Positions 51,984-61,908 of a stretch of DNA of 64,000 bases are shown piece after piece. A program made the position numbers and the translations under genes. The notes under the pieces were generated by a model. The model saw nothing but the letters and a program-made list of their open reading frames with translations, was not told where the DNA came from and ran no database searches. The stretch's first letter is position 1, and each line of letters opens with the position of its first letter. The stretch covers positions 4,774,001 to 4,838,000 of the forward strand of contig NZ_CP150241.1 in assembly GCF_037975235.1 (NCBI RefSeq), given 5' to 3'. This stretch comes from Paenibacillus sp. FSL R5-0341. Its GTDB lineage: Bacteria; Bacillota; Bacilli; Paenibacillales; Paenibacillaceae.

Positions 51984-53318
51984 TTATTGTGCAACTTCTC
52001 GGAAAGTCGCGTCTGACTTATCGAGTGCAGTAACGACAGCTTCCAATTTCAGCACATTATTATAATGTCTCAGGTACAGGTTTGGATTACTAAACGAGGC
52101 ATACGATGTCCAACTGGCATTAGCAAGTCCATTTACACGTTTGAACGTGGCGTCATTTCGGAATGTAGCACTGCCGTCATTTTTCACGAGTGTAATGCTA
52201 ACATTATTATTGCGCAGGAAATAACCCGGATAATTCATGGACTCAAATGAAATGCCTGTTGCATTCGCCAAACCTGGAACGATGCGGAACTGCGCATCCT
52301 CCGCTGGACTAACACTCGCATCAATCCGTGCCTGATAGTTGTAATGACGAATGAAGCTGCCAGGCACATTGAAGGACTCCAGCTTGCGGATATCACCCGG
52401 TTGTCCGGACTCTTTCAATACGGTCATATGCCGGACGAGTCCGGTGAGACCCGCAATCTCCTGCTTGGCACCCCAAGTCTGGAAGTTGTCAGCAGAGTCG
52501 CTGTAATAATATTTTTGTGTCGCATAACCGTCAAAGTAGATTCGCCATGAACCATTATCCAGCTGAACAAGCGCCGGACCTTCCACCCAAGATCCCCAAC
52601 CTGCCCAATCTCCTGTGCCTTTAAAAGTATAAGGACCGGTCAGCGAGGTAGATGTCGCATATTCAATGTATTTGGTGGTCTCATTCTTGGTAAAAGCATG
52701 ATAGGTTGATCCTGTCTTCACGATAAATGTGTCGATATAATTGGGAGCAATGCCTGCCAGTTCAGTAGGTGCGGACCATGAGGTAGACGTCAGATTGCTG
52801 CCTGAAGCGGTGATGACATATGGTTTGAAATTCTCATAGTTACCTGGTGAGAGGGACACGATAACGTGCAGACTGCCGTTGCTGTCTTTGAACCATTCTG
52901 GTGCCCAGGTGTGTGCAATCGTGGTTGGTGTGGATAATATAATGTTACGGACAAACGTCCAGTTTACCTTATCCGGGCTGGAGGCGATGCCGATGGTGTT
53001 CCCTGACCAATTCGTGGTGTAGACGACGTAATATAGACCATCGGTGTGCTTCATGATGCTGGGATCGCGGATCAGATCGGCCGGAGGTGTATAGGCTGGC
53101 CCTTTCAGCAAACCATAGTGGGTCGCATTATAGGATTCGTAGATATACATATTGGACTCACTTGTGTTCGTAAAGGCGGATATCGTATAGACACTTGTTG
53201 CTGCTCTGGCTGTATTCGGGAATACCATGGTTAATAGAAGTAATGTTCCGAGCAGCAGAATCATTTCGGCCTTAAAACCGCTAGATCCACTTGCTCTATC
53301 TTTCCTCTTCGTTAACAT
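51984..53318 (-). CDS. Secreted GH43 glycosidase with CBM42 (arabinose-binding) domain
   Basis: A 444-residue secreted protein with a signal peptide ending ARAAT (about 40). The five-bladed GH43 domain (about 60-310) has the general base Asp in LIRDPSIMK, a modulating Asp in NYIDTF and a Glu in WVEGPAL. Residues about 315-444 are a CBM42 (AbfB) domain with the beta-trefoil repeats LESFNVPGSFIRHYNYQ, ISFESMNYPGYFLRN and ASFSNPNLYLRHYNN. CBM42 binds arabinofuranose side chains, so an arabinofuranosidase or galactanase role on arabinogalactan is likely. AAGGAG precedes the ATG. Confidence 0.87.
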   Translation of the reverse strand: MLTKRKDRASGSSGFKAEMILLLGTLLLLTMVFPNTARAATSVYTISAFTNTSESNMYIYESYNATHYGLLKGPAYTPPADLIRDPSIMKHTDGLYYVVYTTNWSGNTIGIASSPDKVNWTFVRNIILSTPTTIAHTWAPEWFKDSNGSLHVIVSLSPGNYENFKPYVITASGSNLTSTSWSAPTELAGIAPNYIDTFIVKTGSTYHAFTKNETTKYIEYATSTSLTGPYTFKGTGDWAGWGSWVEGPALVQLDNGSWRIYFDGYATQKYYYSDSADNFQTWGAKQEIAGLTGLVRHMTVLKESGQPGDIRKLESFNVPGSFIRHYNYQARIDASVSPAEDAQFRIVPGLANATGISFESMNYPGYFLRNNNVSITLVKNDGSATFRNDATFKRVNGLANASWTSYASFSNPNLYLRHYNNVLKLEAVVTALDKSDATFREVAQ

Positions 53319-53701
53319 CAGGTCAGCTCCTTATGCATGAATGATAAACATGCCAAAACCTTGTACCTTATTGTTAAAATAAAATAACTTGGGAGTAATC
53401 CCTGTGAGCAACACCTCTCGGCTACTGTTCGAATTCCAATTACATGAAGCATCACTCCCTTCACAGATCATGGATGAACACTCATTAATTATGTAAACGG
53501 TTACAAATATTGATGTTACAAGTGTTACAGTTGCCCATTCTACAGACCCGATCACCACAGTTCACCCATTCCCTTAGCCCAATTTACTCACAAGACTGAA
53601 TCCGAAGATTCACGAACCCGGGTTATTCAGGCTAAGAAAATGAGGTGGTATGACTGGGGTAAAAGGTATATTTTTACGTTACGTGATGCTATTTTCGAGT
53701 C
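53319..53701. other. 383-bp gap between GH35 and GH43 genes
   Basis: Holds a perfect cre site (53492-53505) and, nearer the GH35 stop, a structured stretch at 53574-53635 where TTAGCC/GGCTAA and CTGAAT/ATTCAG can pair. No reading frame with a ribosome-binding site is visible. Confidence 0.4.
53492..53505. promoter_or_regulatory. Perfect cre site upstream of GH43 gene
   Basis: TGTAAACGGTTACA matches TGWAANCGNTNWCA at all 14 positions on both strands. It lies 174 bases upstream of the GH43 start, consistent with CcpA repression of the GH43 and GH30 genes. Confidence 0.75.
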
Positions 53702-56700
53702 CTACTCCACGACAACCCATGGATAACTGGATAACTCATCCAGCAGGAATCGTACCCGTTCTGGTGTTCTGCCTTCTTCATCGAACAAAAGTAGTTCATT
53801 CTCTTCCTGTAGCCAAGCTACTGGAATCTTGTAATCCTCTTGCGGACCAATCTGCCAGTAACGACCCAGATGATGTCCGTTCAAGTGAATGGTTCCTTTG
53901 CTCATTCCCGTTAGGCGAAGCATCAGGTTCACTTTATGATGCTCCGAAACCGTAGGCTTCGCGAAACGCCAGCGGTACCAGACCGGCTGACAATACGACC
54001 CTTGGACTGGAACAAGGTTGGATACAGGTTGAGCCCTCTCACTTACCGTAGCACTTGAGATCCCATCATCCGAGGTAAGGGTCACCGGATTGGCATTCCA
54101 ATTGCCACCTTGGGCGATACTAGGCTGTGCCACACGCTGGATTGACCCCTGTACTCTACGATAAGCCGCTCCTTGAACTGCCTCGTAGCTCTCCCACTGT
54201 TGCGGAAGCAATGCGTCCGTGCCTGCCATACGCCAATCCTTCAGTTCTCCCTGACTCGGATACGTGATCAGTTCCAGTCGATTCAGCGGTGAACGACTAT
54301 ACGGCATTTCCAGTGTGTTCGTCTCTCCCGGTTTGATATAGAGGGATATGTCTAGCGTCTGAAAAGTAAACCAGTCCTGATATCCTTCCATCGGAACTTC
54401 GATGCCATTGATACGAAGACCTTTGCTCAAGGCACCCACGAGAATGGCCCGATCCATGCTATCCAGTGTAAAGCTTCTGCTCAGAAGTGGAGCCCCTTGG
54501 AGAGAATTCACCTCATCAAGATGAATACTTCCACTCTCTGTACGCCAATCCTGACGAATATCTTGAACTTGGCCAGCCAGATACACAGGACCAGCCAGAC
54601 CTTTGCTCTCACCCAAATACGGGGAGAAGTTCAATCTGCCCATATGTTGCATCAGAATCTGAAGTTTGTTCTTCCCTTGGGCTACTTGTAATTGCACTCC
54701 TGCGGCGCCTACCTGACGTACTAATGCCTGTTGAACACCATTAACGATGATTCTGGCGGTATCCTGGATATCCGGCAAAATGAGATTGATGATTCCTTCC
54801 GTCGGACTCTCGAAGTCGCATTCATACAACAAATAACCAAAATCTTGTCCATACCGGGAAAAGTCCTCCGGTTGTGCACTCGCCGAGCGCTGCTTCGCAA
54901 TTAACGTAACACGTGACAGCTCCGGAGAAGCAGGCAACGTTGGCGCAATCGGCGCTGTCCTTGAAGGATGCTGAAGTCTTTCTACAACAGACTCCTGACT
55001 AAGCTCACTCGGTACAGCTTGTGGGGTGGATGGCGTTGGGGTATCTCGTCCCTCTGGATTCAACACATCGTACTGCACACCGTTTTCCTCGCTAGCAAGG
55101 AACTCACGGCCTGTTAACGTCTGTTCTCCATCGTTCCAGTCACCAAGCAGCGTAATCGTGCGATCCGGATCAGTAATCATGCCCTTGACCTGACCAGATG
55201 ACAACACATCCACATCATCGAAGCCGATCGCATAACGCAGTCCCTTCTGATCTGTTGCTTCCAATCGCCATGTTCGATTCATCATTTCTTGATCCAGAAT
55301 GATGAAACGGATCGGTGTGCCGTTTGCTTCCAGCTGGATCATTCCAGGCTCTTGGAAATGGAACAAATCGAAGCGGTATACGTTCCTGGCTGAATCATGT
55401 TCGACCAGCACTTGCACCGTGCTACCTGTGACGTTCAATGCCCCTGCTTCCAGTTCAACAACAGAACGCTGTCCTGCAGCGGCCACGATGAACAGGTTCA
55501 ATTCTCCGTTGATCATTTCATTGCCCATAATCATCGTACCCGCAGTCAGGTATACGTGTTCGGCAATCTGTACTCGATCCAGCAATGGAATAATCTGTCC
55601 TGGATTCAGCGATACGGGAAGAGTTCGGCCTTCTTCGAGCGTAATGTGCATCGTCTCGCGTTCATCCTTGTGACTCTCCAAAAACCAGATCTTCTGGTTA
55701 TCAGCCTGTCTGCCTCGTACAGATATGCCTTCAGGATGACGTACAACGATCTGTTCTTCTGGAATTTCCTCTGTTTCCATCAGGAGTGGCCCAAATGCAT
55801 GGACGAAATAGGACAGATTCTTGGTTACTGCATATTTCGGTGTCACCCGTCCATATTCATTCAGCGGTGCATCATAGTCATAGGACGTAATCATGAAGAT
55901 GTCACTACTACCCATCGTTCTGCCGCCATATCCACCAAAATTTGTACCGCCGTAGAACATGTAGTGACTGATTCCGGTATACCCGGCACGCAGAATCTCC
56001 ATGATGCGTCTCTCCAGCAAAGGCGCTGTCTTCTGAATGGCCGAAGGCCCTCCCCAATTCTCAAACCATCCGGTCCAGAATTCCGTGACCATCTTCGGGG
56101 TGTCCGGCTGTTTGGCTCGAAGTTTCTCATAATGCCCGTCAGCACCTGACCAGAAATTAGCCCCTTCAATCGTGCCTTCCGCCCCGCCAACGCAAGTGAT
56201 CAGTGTAGAGTCAATCCCACGCTGCAACAATCCATCTCTCAGCGTATTCATATGGTCACTTGCAGCAGCGTCATCCATCAGATACCCGTATTCATTCTCC
56301 ACCTGAACCAGAATGACCGTGCCCCCAGCGGACAGCTGACGTTTCCGAATAATCGGCACAATCCGGTCAAAATACAGGTTCACATAGTACAGATACGTCT
56401 CATTATTTTCCCTAAATTTCACGCCGTCCTTCGTACCAAGCCAGTACGGGAAACCGCCAAAATCCCATTCCGCACAGATAAAAGGACCTGGACGCGCGAT
56501 AACCCACATACCCAATTCTGCGCACATATCCAGAAAAGCACCGCAATCGTTGTCCCCTTCAAAGGACCACTGTCCTTCTTCCGGTTCATGCACATTCCAC
56601 GCAAAGTAGGTGTCGATGCAGTTCATACCTGCTAGCTTCGCCTTCAGCAGAACCTCCCGCCATTCCTCCTTCGGCATGCGGAAATAATGGATCGTTGCAC

Positions 56701-56833
56701 TGTTCAGAAATATACGCTCTCCGTTCAGGAAAAAACTGCGTGCATCGTACATTAACTCGGATTGAACACCATTCTCAGCCCTGGCGATGTTCTTCTCCTG
56801 TTCCTGGAGCAAAAGGGATGCTTTCTCTGTCAA
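53702..56833 (-). CDS. Large GH35 beta-galactosidase
   Basis: A 1043-residue enzyme without signal peptide, so probably cytoplasmic. The GH35 barrel (residues about 25-350) shows TIHYFRMPKEEW, DTYFAWNVHEPEEGQWSFEG, RPGPFICAEWDFGGFPYWL, the acid/base Glu in VQVENEYGYL and the nucleophile in KMVTEFWTGWFENWGG. Long C-terminal jelly-roll domains follow, with a Pro/Thr-rich junction near residue 600. It releases terminal beta-linked galactose. The start is TTG with AAGGAGG 8 bases upstream. It lies between the two GH30 genes and fits galactan breakdown after import. Confidence 0.92.
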   Translation of the reverse strand: MTEKASLLLQEQEKNIARAENGVQSELMYDARSFFLNGERIFLNSATIHYFRMPKEEWREVLLKAKLAGMNCIDTYFAWNVHEPEEGQWSFEGDNDCGAFLDMCAELGMWVIARPGPFICAEWDFGGFPYWLGTKDGVKFRENNETYLYYVNLYFDRIVPIIRKRQLSAGGTVILVQVENEYGYLMDDAAASDHMNTLRDGLLQRGIDSTLITCVGGAEGTIEGANFWSGADGHYEKLRAKQPDTPKMVTEFWTGWFENWGGPSAIQKTAPLLERRIMEILRAGYTGISHYMFYGGTNFGGYGGRTMGSSDIFMITSYDYDAPLNEYGRVTPKYAVTKNLSYFVHAFGPLLMETEEIPEEQIVVRHPEGISVRGRQADNQKIWFLESHKDERETMHITLEEGRTLPVSLNPGQIIPLLDRVQIAEHVYLTAGTMIMGNEMINGELNLFIVAAAGQRSVVELEAGALNVTGSTVQVLVEHDSARNVYRFDLFHFQEPGMIQLEANGTPIRFIILDQEMMNRTWRLEATDQKGLRYAIGFDDVDVLSSGQVKGMITDPDRTITLLGDWNDGEQTLTGREFLASEENGVQYDVLNPEGRDTPTPSTPQAVPSELSQESVVERLQHPSRTAPIAPTLPASPELSRVTLIAKQRSASAQPEDFSRYGQDFGYLLYECDFESPTEGIINLILPDIQDTARIIVNGVQQALVRQVGAAGVQLQVAQGKNKLQILMQHMGRLNFSPYLGESKGLAGPVYLAGQVQDIRQDWRTESGSIHLDEVNSLQGAPLLSRSFTLDSMDRAILVGALSKGLRINGIEVPMEGYQDWFTFQTLDISLYIKPGETNTLEMPYSRSPLNRLELITYPSQGELKDWRMAGTDALLPQQWESYEAVQGAAYRRVQGSIQRVAQPSIAQGGNWNANPVTLTSDDGISSATVSERAQPVSNLVPVQGSYCQPVWYRWRFAKPTVSEHHKVNLMLRLTGMSKGTIHLNGHHLGRYWQIGPQEDYKIPVAWLQEENELLLFDEEGRTPERVRFLLDELSSYPWVVVE

Positions 56834-56880
56834 AGATATCCCCTCCTTCTCTTTATTTATATAAATTGAACTAAAGATTA

Positions 56881-57068
56881 TTTACACTGCACACTTCGAT
56901 GACAGAACAACCTTCCGATCGCTGTTATCCCCAGATTTTTTGATTTCCTTTACTCAAAGGGGAAAATCCGGGGATAGCGTATGCTTCCGATGTAGCTTTC
57001 TTGCAGAAAGCTTGTAGGCGACCGCTTCGCTTCTTCAAGTTTTTTCTGTCCCCTCCGTTTGGTGTAAC
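56881..57068 (-). repeat. 190-bp intergenic repeat, copy C
   Basis: Bounded by TTTACAC (56881-56887) and GTGTAAC (57062-57068). It has the stem ATCCCC..GATTTTT with AAAATC..GGGGAT (56927-56975) and the hairpin AGCTTTCTTGCAGAAAGCT (56994-57012). It begins 47 bases before the GH35 start codon. The rest of the 352-bp gap holds only copy D. Confidence 0.85.
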
Positions 57069-57149
57069 TGTTTAGTTGAATTTATATAGTTTCATATGTC
57101 CTATAACTCTTTTAAAATATAAGGCGAACTAAATGACAATCTATATCGG

Positions 57150-57186
57150 CACTGTGATGACAGAACAACCTTCCAATCGCTGTTAT
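57150..57186 (-). repeat. Partial copy D of the 190-bp repeat
   Basis: 37 bases matching the first part of copy C (GATGACAGAACAACCTTCC and CGCTGTTAT blocks) with about three mismatches. The match ends exactly at the stop codon of the GH30 gene. Confidence 0.7.
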
Positions 57187-58682
57187 TACTTCGACTGCAA
57201 TGTTACGCCATCCAGTACAACCGTTGTGATGGAATTGTCTGCGGTAGGCACTTCAAGTCCGTTCGCATACACCGGAATGTCTTCAAGCTGTTCCATGTTC
57301 CGATCCGGTGAAGTCTGATACACCTGAGCGGTGGATGATTTTCCATACGTATACCCTTCCAGTTCAAACGCCGTTGTTCCCGCTGACAATTCATTACGAA
57401 TCACCAGCACCAGTCTCTGACGTTCCGCGTCATAGGCAGCCAGCGTGCGTCCACCATCGGTTGGAATAATCGTCGCGCCAGGACGAATGAACTTCGTAAA
57501 CTGGGCCATGCCATAATACTGTTTGGTCATCTCATACTGCTCTTCACCGTTAAAGTTCGCATGAATGAAGCCCCAGTTATTATTGGCACCTTCATCTTCA
57601 ACGGCCTGCCAGTATACCCAGGCGGAAGGCTGCATGATTTTCAGATCAAACATGATTCGCTCTGCTAGCTCCTGCACCGAGGTCATATCCTCATGACTGT
57701 GCGGCTCGCTGCCACCTGTTCCGTACTCGGACATCCACAGCTTCTTGCCATTGCGTTCTGCCAATGTGCGCAGCTCTTCCATTTTGCTACCATTATAGGA
57801 GTGGGTATTGATCTGCTGGATTACGTCCAGCGTGTCCTGATCATAGAGGTTGAAATTAAACACCGTCTCATCAATGCTGTTATCGTCTGCGGCACTAATG
57901 ACGGTTCCATTCAGTCCTTTGCTCTTCAGCGATGCAGCGACTTTCTTGATAATCTCGGCCTGTTTCTCATTCGTAAAATGACTGCCTTCCTGCATATTGC
58001 CCTTCTTCCACCAATCGGAGGAAGGTTCATTGAGCGGATTGAGTGTGCGGAAGGTGATCCCCCACTCGTCCCGATAATGCTTCACGACTTCGGTCAGATA
58101 ATCGGCAAACGCATCATACTGATCGTCCCGCAGATTATTGCTGCCATCCACGGCTCCGGTAACCGATCCACTGATCGTCATCCAGTAAGGTGGTGAATTG
58201 GAGAATGCTTCGGCAATGTTCACGCCGCGCTCCATCGAGCCCTGTAAAACAGCACGCTGACCTGCATCGGCATCCCAGTCCCACTCTCCAGGTTCAGGCT
58301 GGAAGCCAGGTACATCCCCGCCTGGACGGAGGGCTTTCATCTCCGGATTTTCCTCACCGCCGATATTGTAACGAACGATGTTCAGACCTAATCCTTTCTC
58401 CGGATCAAAGACCAGATCCATCACTTCACTCACCTTCGCCTGATCCTTCCATCCACCAAGATCGTTGGCCCACCAGGCAAGTGACGTACCCCAACCTTCA
58501 AAATGATCATAGGACTGATCCAGCTTAAGACGTACAGGTTCCTCTTGGAATACAAGTGTCTTGGATGATTCATTGGCAAAATGATTGATAACAATTCCTC
58601 CTCCTGCCAGCAGGGCAATCAAGGCCACACCCATAATGATATAGTTCCGTTTGCTCCTGCTGCGTTGTTCTTTATGCGCCAT
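57186..58682 (-). CDS. Membrane-anchored GH30 glycosidase (endo-beta-1,6-galactanase-like)
   Basis: A 498-residue GH30 enzyme with a basic N-terminus and one membrane helix (YIIMGVALIALLAGGGIVI, residues 14-32) and no clear cleavage site, so it is likely anchored outside the membrane. The barrel opens FEGWGTSLAWWAN; the acid/base Glu is in NPLNEPSSDWW and the nucleophile in LWMSEYGTGG. It is a paralogue of the secreted GH30 at 49904 but lacks the CBM13. It follows the ABC permease genes by 90 bases and is probably in their operon, supplying oligosaccharides next to the importer. Confidence 0.88.
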   Translation of the reverse strand: MAHKEQRSRSKRNYIIMGVALIALLAGGGIVINHFANESSKTLVFQEEPVRLKLDQSYDHFEGWGTSLAWWANDLGGWKDQAKVSEVMDLVFDPEKGLGLNIVRYNIGGEENPEMKALRPGGDVPGFQPEPGEWDWDADAGQRAVLQGSMERGVNIAEAFSNSPPYWMTISGSVTGAVDGSNNLRDDQYDAFADYLTEVVKHYRDEWGITFRTLNPLNEPSSDWWKKGNMQEGSHFTNEKQAEIIKKVAASLKSKGLNGTVISAADDNSIDETVFNFNLYDQDTLDVIQQINTHSYNGSKMEELRTLAERNGKKLWMSEYGTGGSEPHSHEDMTSVQELAERIMFDLKIMQPSAWVYWQAVEDEGANNNWGFIHANFNGEEQYEMTKQYYGMAQFTKFIRPGATIIPTDGGRTLAAYDAERQRLVLVIRNELSAGTTAFELEGYTYGKSSTAQVYQTSPDRNMEQLEDIPVYANGLEVPTADNSITTVVLDGVTLQSK

Positions 58683-58772
58683 GGGCTATACAATCCCTTC
58701 TCCATGTACGATGATTACTTCGTTGACCTTGAACGTCAGGTTCAATACATACACACATTACAGACACTTCGG

Positions 58773-59618
58773 TTACTTGATTCCGCTGCTTCCGCCGCTA
58801 ATGTTGGCCTCATAGACATAACGCTGTCCGAACAGATATACCAGCACCATCGGAATGGTGAGGAACAGGGAAGCGATCATGACAAGGTTCCATGGTGGCA
58901 TCTGCCCGCCACCTACCGTAGTCAACAGCTGCACGCCGAGTGCCAGCGGCATTTTCTCCGGATCATTGATATAGATGAGCGGCCCCATGAAGTTGCCCCA
59001 GTTGTAGGAGAACGAGAAGATCGCAATAGCCGCCAGAATTGGATAAGTCAGTGGCATGATGATCTTCCAGTAGATTCCGGGATGGCCCATACCATCGATC
59101 ATGGCGGCTTCATCCAGTGATTTTGGAATACTCATGACGAACTGCCGAATCAGGAATACGTTGAACGCTCCGGCGAAGAAGCTCGGTACGATCAGCGGGT
59201 AGAATGTATTAATCCAGTCCAGATGACGGAAGATGATGAACTGCGGTACCATCGTCACCTCACCCGGAATCATCATCGTACTGAGCAACACAATAAACAG
59301 GAAACGGCTGCCTTTTGCCTTGATTCGGGCAAAGCCGTAAGATACGATCGAAGCTGATAATACCGATCCGACAATCGTAAAGATGGTAATGATGACCGAG
59401 TTTTTGAGATACGTGCCAAGATTGTTATTCGTGAAGATGGTATAAAAGTTCGACCATTGGAACTCCATTGGTACGAAGGTAAAAGCTGATTTGACGGTTG
59501 TTGCGTCACTTGCCAGTGCAATGGAGATCATGTACAGGAAAGGCGAAGCAAGCAGCACCCCGACCAGAATCAGAAAAATATACGATATCGTCTTCTCCAC
59601 AGTCGATGGATTACTCAT
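58773..59618 (-). CDS. Carbohydrate ABC transporter permease, MalG type
   Basis: A 281-residue inner-membrane permease with six helices and the EAA loop SLDEAAMIDGMGHPGIYWKI; starts MSNPSTVEKTISY. The ATG at 59618 has GAGGAGGG 8 bases upstream and overlaps the stop of the MalF-type gene by 8 bases; a 17-residue longer frame was rejected. Partner of the next permease. No ATPase gene is present in the locus, as is usual for CUT1 importers sharing MsmX. Confidence 0.92.
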   Translation of the reverse strand: MSNPSTVEKTISYIFLILVGVLLASPFLYMISIALASDATTVKSAFTFVPMEFQWSNFYTIFTNNNLGTYLKNSVIITIFTIVGSVLSASIVSYGFARIKAKGSRFLFIVLLSTMMIPGEVTMVPQFIIFRHLDWINTFYPLIVPSFFAGAFNVFLIRQFVMSIPKSLDEAAMIDGMGHPGIYWKIIMPLTYPILAAIAIFSFSYNWGNFMGPLIYINDPEKMPLALGVQLLTTVGGGQMPPWNLVMIASLFLTIPMVLVYLFGQRYVYEANISGGSSGIK

Positions 59619-60498
59619 TGGCTTTTCCCTCCTCGTAGTGCACCCATAGCGCCGATGAACGGAATACAACGAGTGTCAACGCCATGATGATGATGAATAG
59701 TACCCAGGCAATCGCCGATGCATATCCCATTTTGTAGAATTGGAACGCATTCTGGAACAAGTAGGGAACAACCATCTGGCTTGCATTGTCAGGTCCCCCG
59801 GCTGTGACGATAAATACCTGCGCGAAGGTCTGGAGCGCTCCAATCATGCCGGTGACGAGATTGAAGAAGATGACGGGCGTTAGCATTGGAAATGTAATAT
59901 GGAAGAACGATTGTGTACTCTTCGCTCCATCGATGGCAGCGGCCTCGTACAGCTCCTGTGGAATACCTTTCATCCCTGCAAGCAACAATACCACGCCACC
60001 ACCCACACCCCATAAGGACATGAGAATCAATGCAGGCTTAACCCAGTTGGGATCAAGCAGCCAGGCAGGGCCCTGAATACCGAAGATCGCAAGTGCCTGG
60101 TTGATCAATCCTTCCGTCGGCGCAAGCAAGTGGATGAAGAGCAATGAACTCGCAACCACCGGAACAACGGAAGGCAGGTAGAACAGAATACGGAAGAAGG
60201 TGATCCCTTTGATTTTCTTGTTGAGGTAATATGCAATCCAGAGCGAGATCGACATGCCCAACGGAATGGATATTAGCGCATAGAAGAAGGTATTGCCGAC
60301 GGATTTCCAGAAGATCGGATCATCGGTCAGTAACGTTTTGTAATTGTCGATACCGATGAATTCAGGGGACTGGAACAGATCCCAATTCGTGAAGCTCATA
60401 TAGATGGAAAACAGGATCGGACCCAAGGTCAGCCCCAGAAACCCGATCAGCCAAGGCGAGATGAAGATGTAGAACCATTTCCCGTCCTTTTTTCTCAC
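59611..60498 (-). CDS. Carbohydrate ABC transporter permease, MalF type
   Basis: A 295-residue permease of the CUT1 family with six helices and the EAA loop PQELYEAAAIDGAKSTQSFF. I start at the GTG at 60498 (VRKKDGKWFYIFISPWLIG) because GGAGGG lies 6 bases upstream inside the longer frame. It lies about 100 bases after the binding-protein gene. Confidence 0.92.
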   Translation of the reverse strand: MRKKDGKWFYIFISPWLIGFLGLTLGPILFSIYMSFTNWDLFQSPEFIGIDNYKTLLTDDPIFWKSVGNTFFYALISIPLGMSISLWIAYYLNKKIKGITFFRILFYLPSVVPVVASSLLFIHLLAPTEGLINQALAIFGIQGPAWLLDPNWVKPALILMSLWGVGGGVVLLLAGMKGIPQELYEAAAIDGAKSTQSFFHITFPMLTPVIFFNLVTGMIGALQTFAQVFIVTAGGPDNASQMVVPYLFQNAFQFYKMGYASAIAWVLFIIIMALTLVVFRSSALWVHYEEGKANE

Positions 60499-60597
60499 GT
60501 TAAGCCCTCCCATGACGCAGAGCAGATGGAACCCGCATTCACGCCGATTCCACCTGTCCTGCTGTCGCTGCTATTTGTGCATGTTCAGAAAAATCCT

Positions 60598-61869
60598 CTA
60601 TTTGTAGAGTCTTTCCAGTCCACTCTGAATTTCGGTTACGGTATCATCAAGCGAGGCTTTGTTGTTGAAGTACACACCCAGCTTATCGTTAATGAGCTTC
60701 ATCATTTCGTTCCATTGCGGGTTGAACGGTTCTGCATAGATCGTCGATTCACTGAACGCAGCCATGTTGATTTTTTTGCCGCCGTATTCAGCATTCAGGA
60801 ATTCATCACTGGACAGACCTGCTTTGGTTGCAGGAGCATCCTGACCGGCTTTGACCATTGGCATCTGTGCTTCCGGTGTGGTCAGTGCTTCGATGACTTT
60901 GAAAGCTTCTTCCTTGTGTTTGGAAGCGTTGGTAATCGTTAACCCGTTGAAGAATGCGTTTGTTTCGCCCCATACCGGAGAGATATCCCAATTAATGCCT
61001 TCCACCTTGGCAAGTGAACCGATGTTCCAGAACCCTGTCGTTTCCATAGCGATCTTGCCTTGAGCGAACAGCGGATCGGCTCCGATATTCCCCATGTCGG
61101 CAATTTCGGTTGGCGTTGGTCCCGCACCATATGTGAAGGTCAGGTCATTCATGAATTGTAATGCTTTGCGCACAGGCTCTGTATTGAATGTCGGTTTGCC
61201 ACTCTCATCGAATATCGAGCCACCGTTCTGGTAGATCAGTTGCATCCATTGCGGCCACCAGCTGCCTGGGTAGTAGCCCCATTGAGTCGTTTTGCCATTC
61301 TCCTTGACCGTCAGCTTCTGAGCTGCCGCCATCAGGTCGTCTTGCGTCCAATCTTTGGTTGGGTATTCCACCCCAGCCTTGTCGAACAGGTCTTTGTTAT
61401 AAAAGAGGACCATCGCGCCTGCCCGATCTGGCAAACCGAATTGTTTGCCATCGTACTTCATCAGGTTTGCGATATCATCGGAATAACGCTCGGACACGTT
61501 CACATTGTTCGCTTGAATCATGTCATCCAGCGGTATAATCTGATTCTTGGAGGCGTAAGCCTGGTAGTTCTCGGCAATCATCATGATGTCCGGCGCTGTT
61601 CCCCCGGCGATCATGGTCTGTACTTTCTGGTCATAATCCCCTGCCACCACGTTCAGCTTCACGTTAATATCGGGATACGTCTGTTTCACAATGTCGAGTC
61701 GCTCCTGATAAATCTTCTTCTCATCCTCCGAGCCCCAGATCGTCATGCTCAAATCAACCTTGCCACCGGACTCGCCGGAAGAACCGTTGTTACTCCCGCT
61801 GCTACAGGCTGTCAGACCCATTACCATGACCAGCATCAATAACGAAATGACCTTAAGACTTCTTCTCAT
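60598..61869 (-). CDS. Sugar ABC transporter substrate-binding lipoprotein
   Basis: A 423-residue family 1 solute-binding protein. The lipobox is GLTAC (Cys 22), followed by a Gly/Ser linker and a mature domain opening VDLSMTIWGSEDEKKIYQERL, with GTAPDIMMI and LFAQGKIAMETTGFWNI as family blocks. It captures oligosaccharides outside the membrane for the two permeases. It is first in the operon, 125 bases from the promoter -10 box, with the operator array in its leader. Confidence 0.93.
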   Translation of the reverse strand: MRRSLKVISLLMLVMVMGLTACSSGSNNGSSGESGGKVDLSMTIWGSEDEKKIYQERLDIVKQTYPDINVKLNVVAGDYDQKVQTMIAGGTAPDIMMIAENYQAYASKNQIIPLDDMIQANNVNVSERYSDDIANLMKYDGKQFGLPDRAGAMVLFYNKDLFDKAGVEYPTKDWTQDDLMAAAQKLTVKENGKTTQWGYYPGSWWPQWMQLIYQNGGSIFDESGKPTFNTEPVRKALQFMNDLTFTYGAGPTPTEIADMGNIGADPLFAQGKIAMETTGFWNIGSLAKVEGINWDISPVWGETNAFFNGLTITNASKHKEEAFKVIEALTTPEAQMPMVKAGQDAPATKAGLSSDEFLNAEYGGKKINMAAFSESTIYAEPFNPQWNEMMKLINDKLGVYFNNKASLDDTVTEIQSGLERLYK

Positions 61870-61908
61870 ACGCTACGCCCCCTTGATATAATGAATGGAT
61901 GACTACAC

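Noticed and set aside
55397..56149. 250-codon open frame on the plus strand inside the GH35 gene
   Set aside because: Lies opposite the conserved GH35 catalytic region; no start signals.
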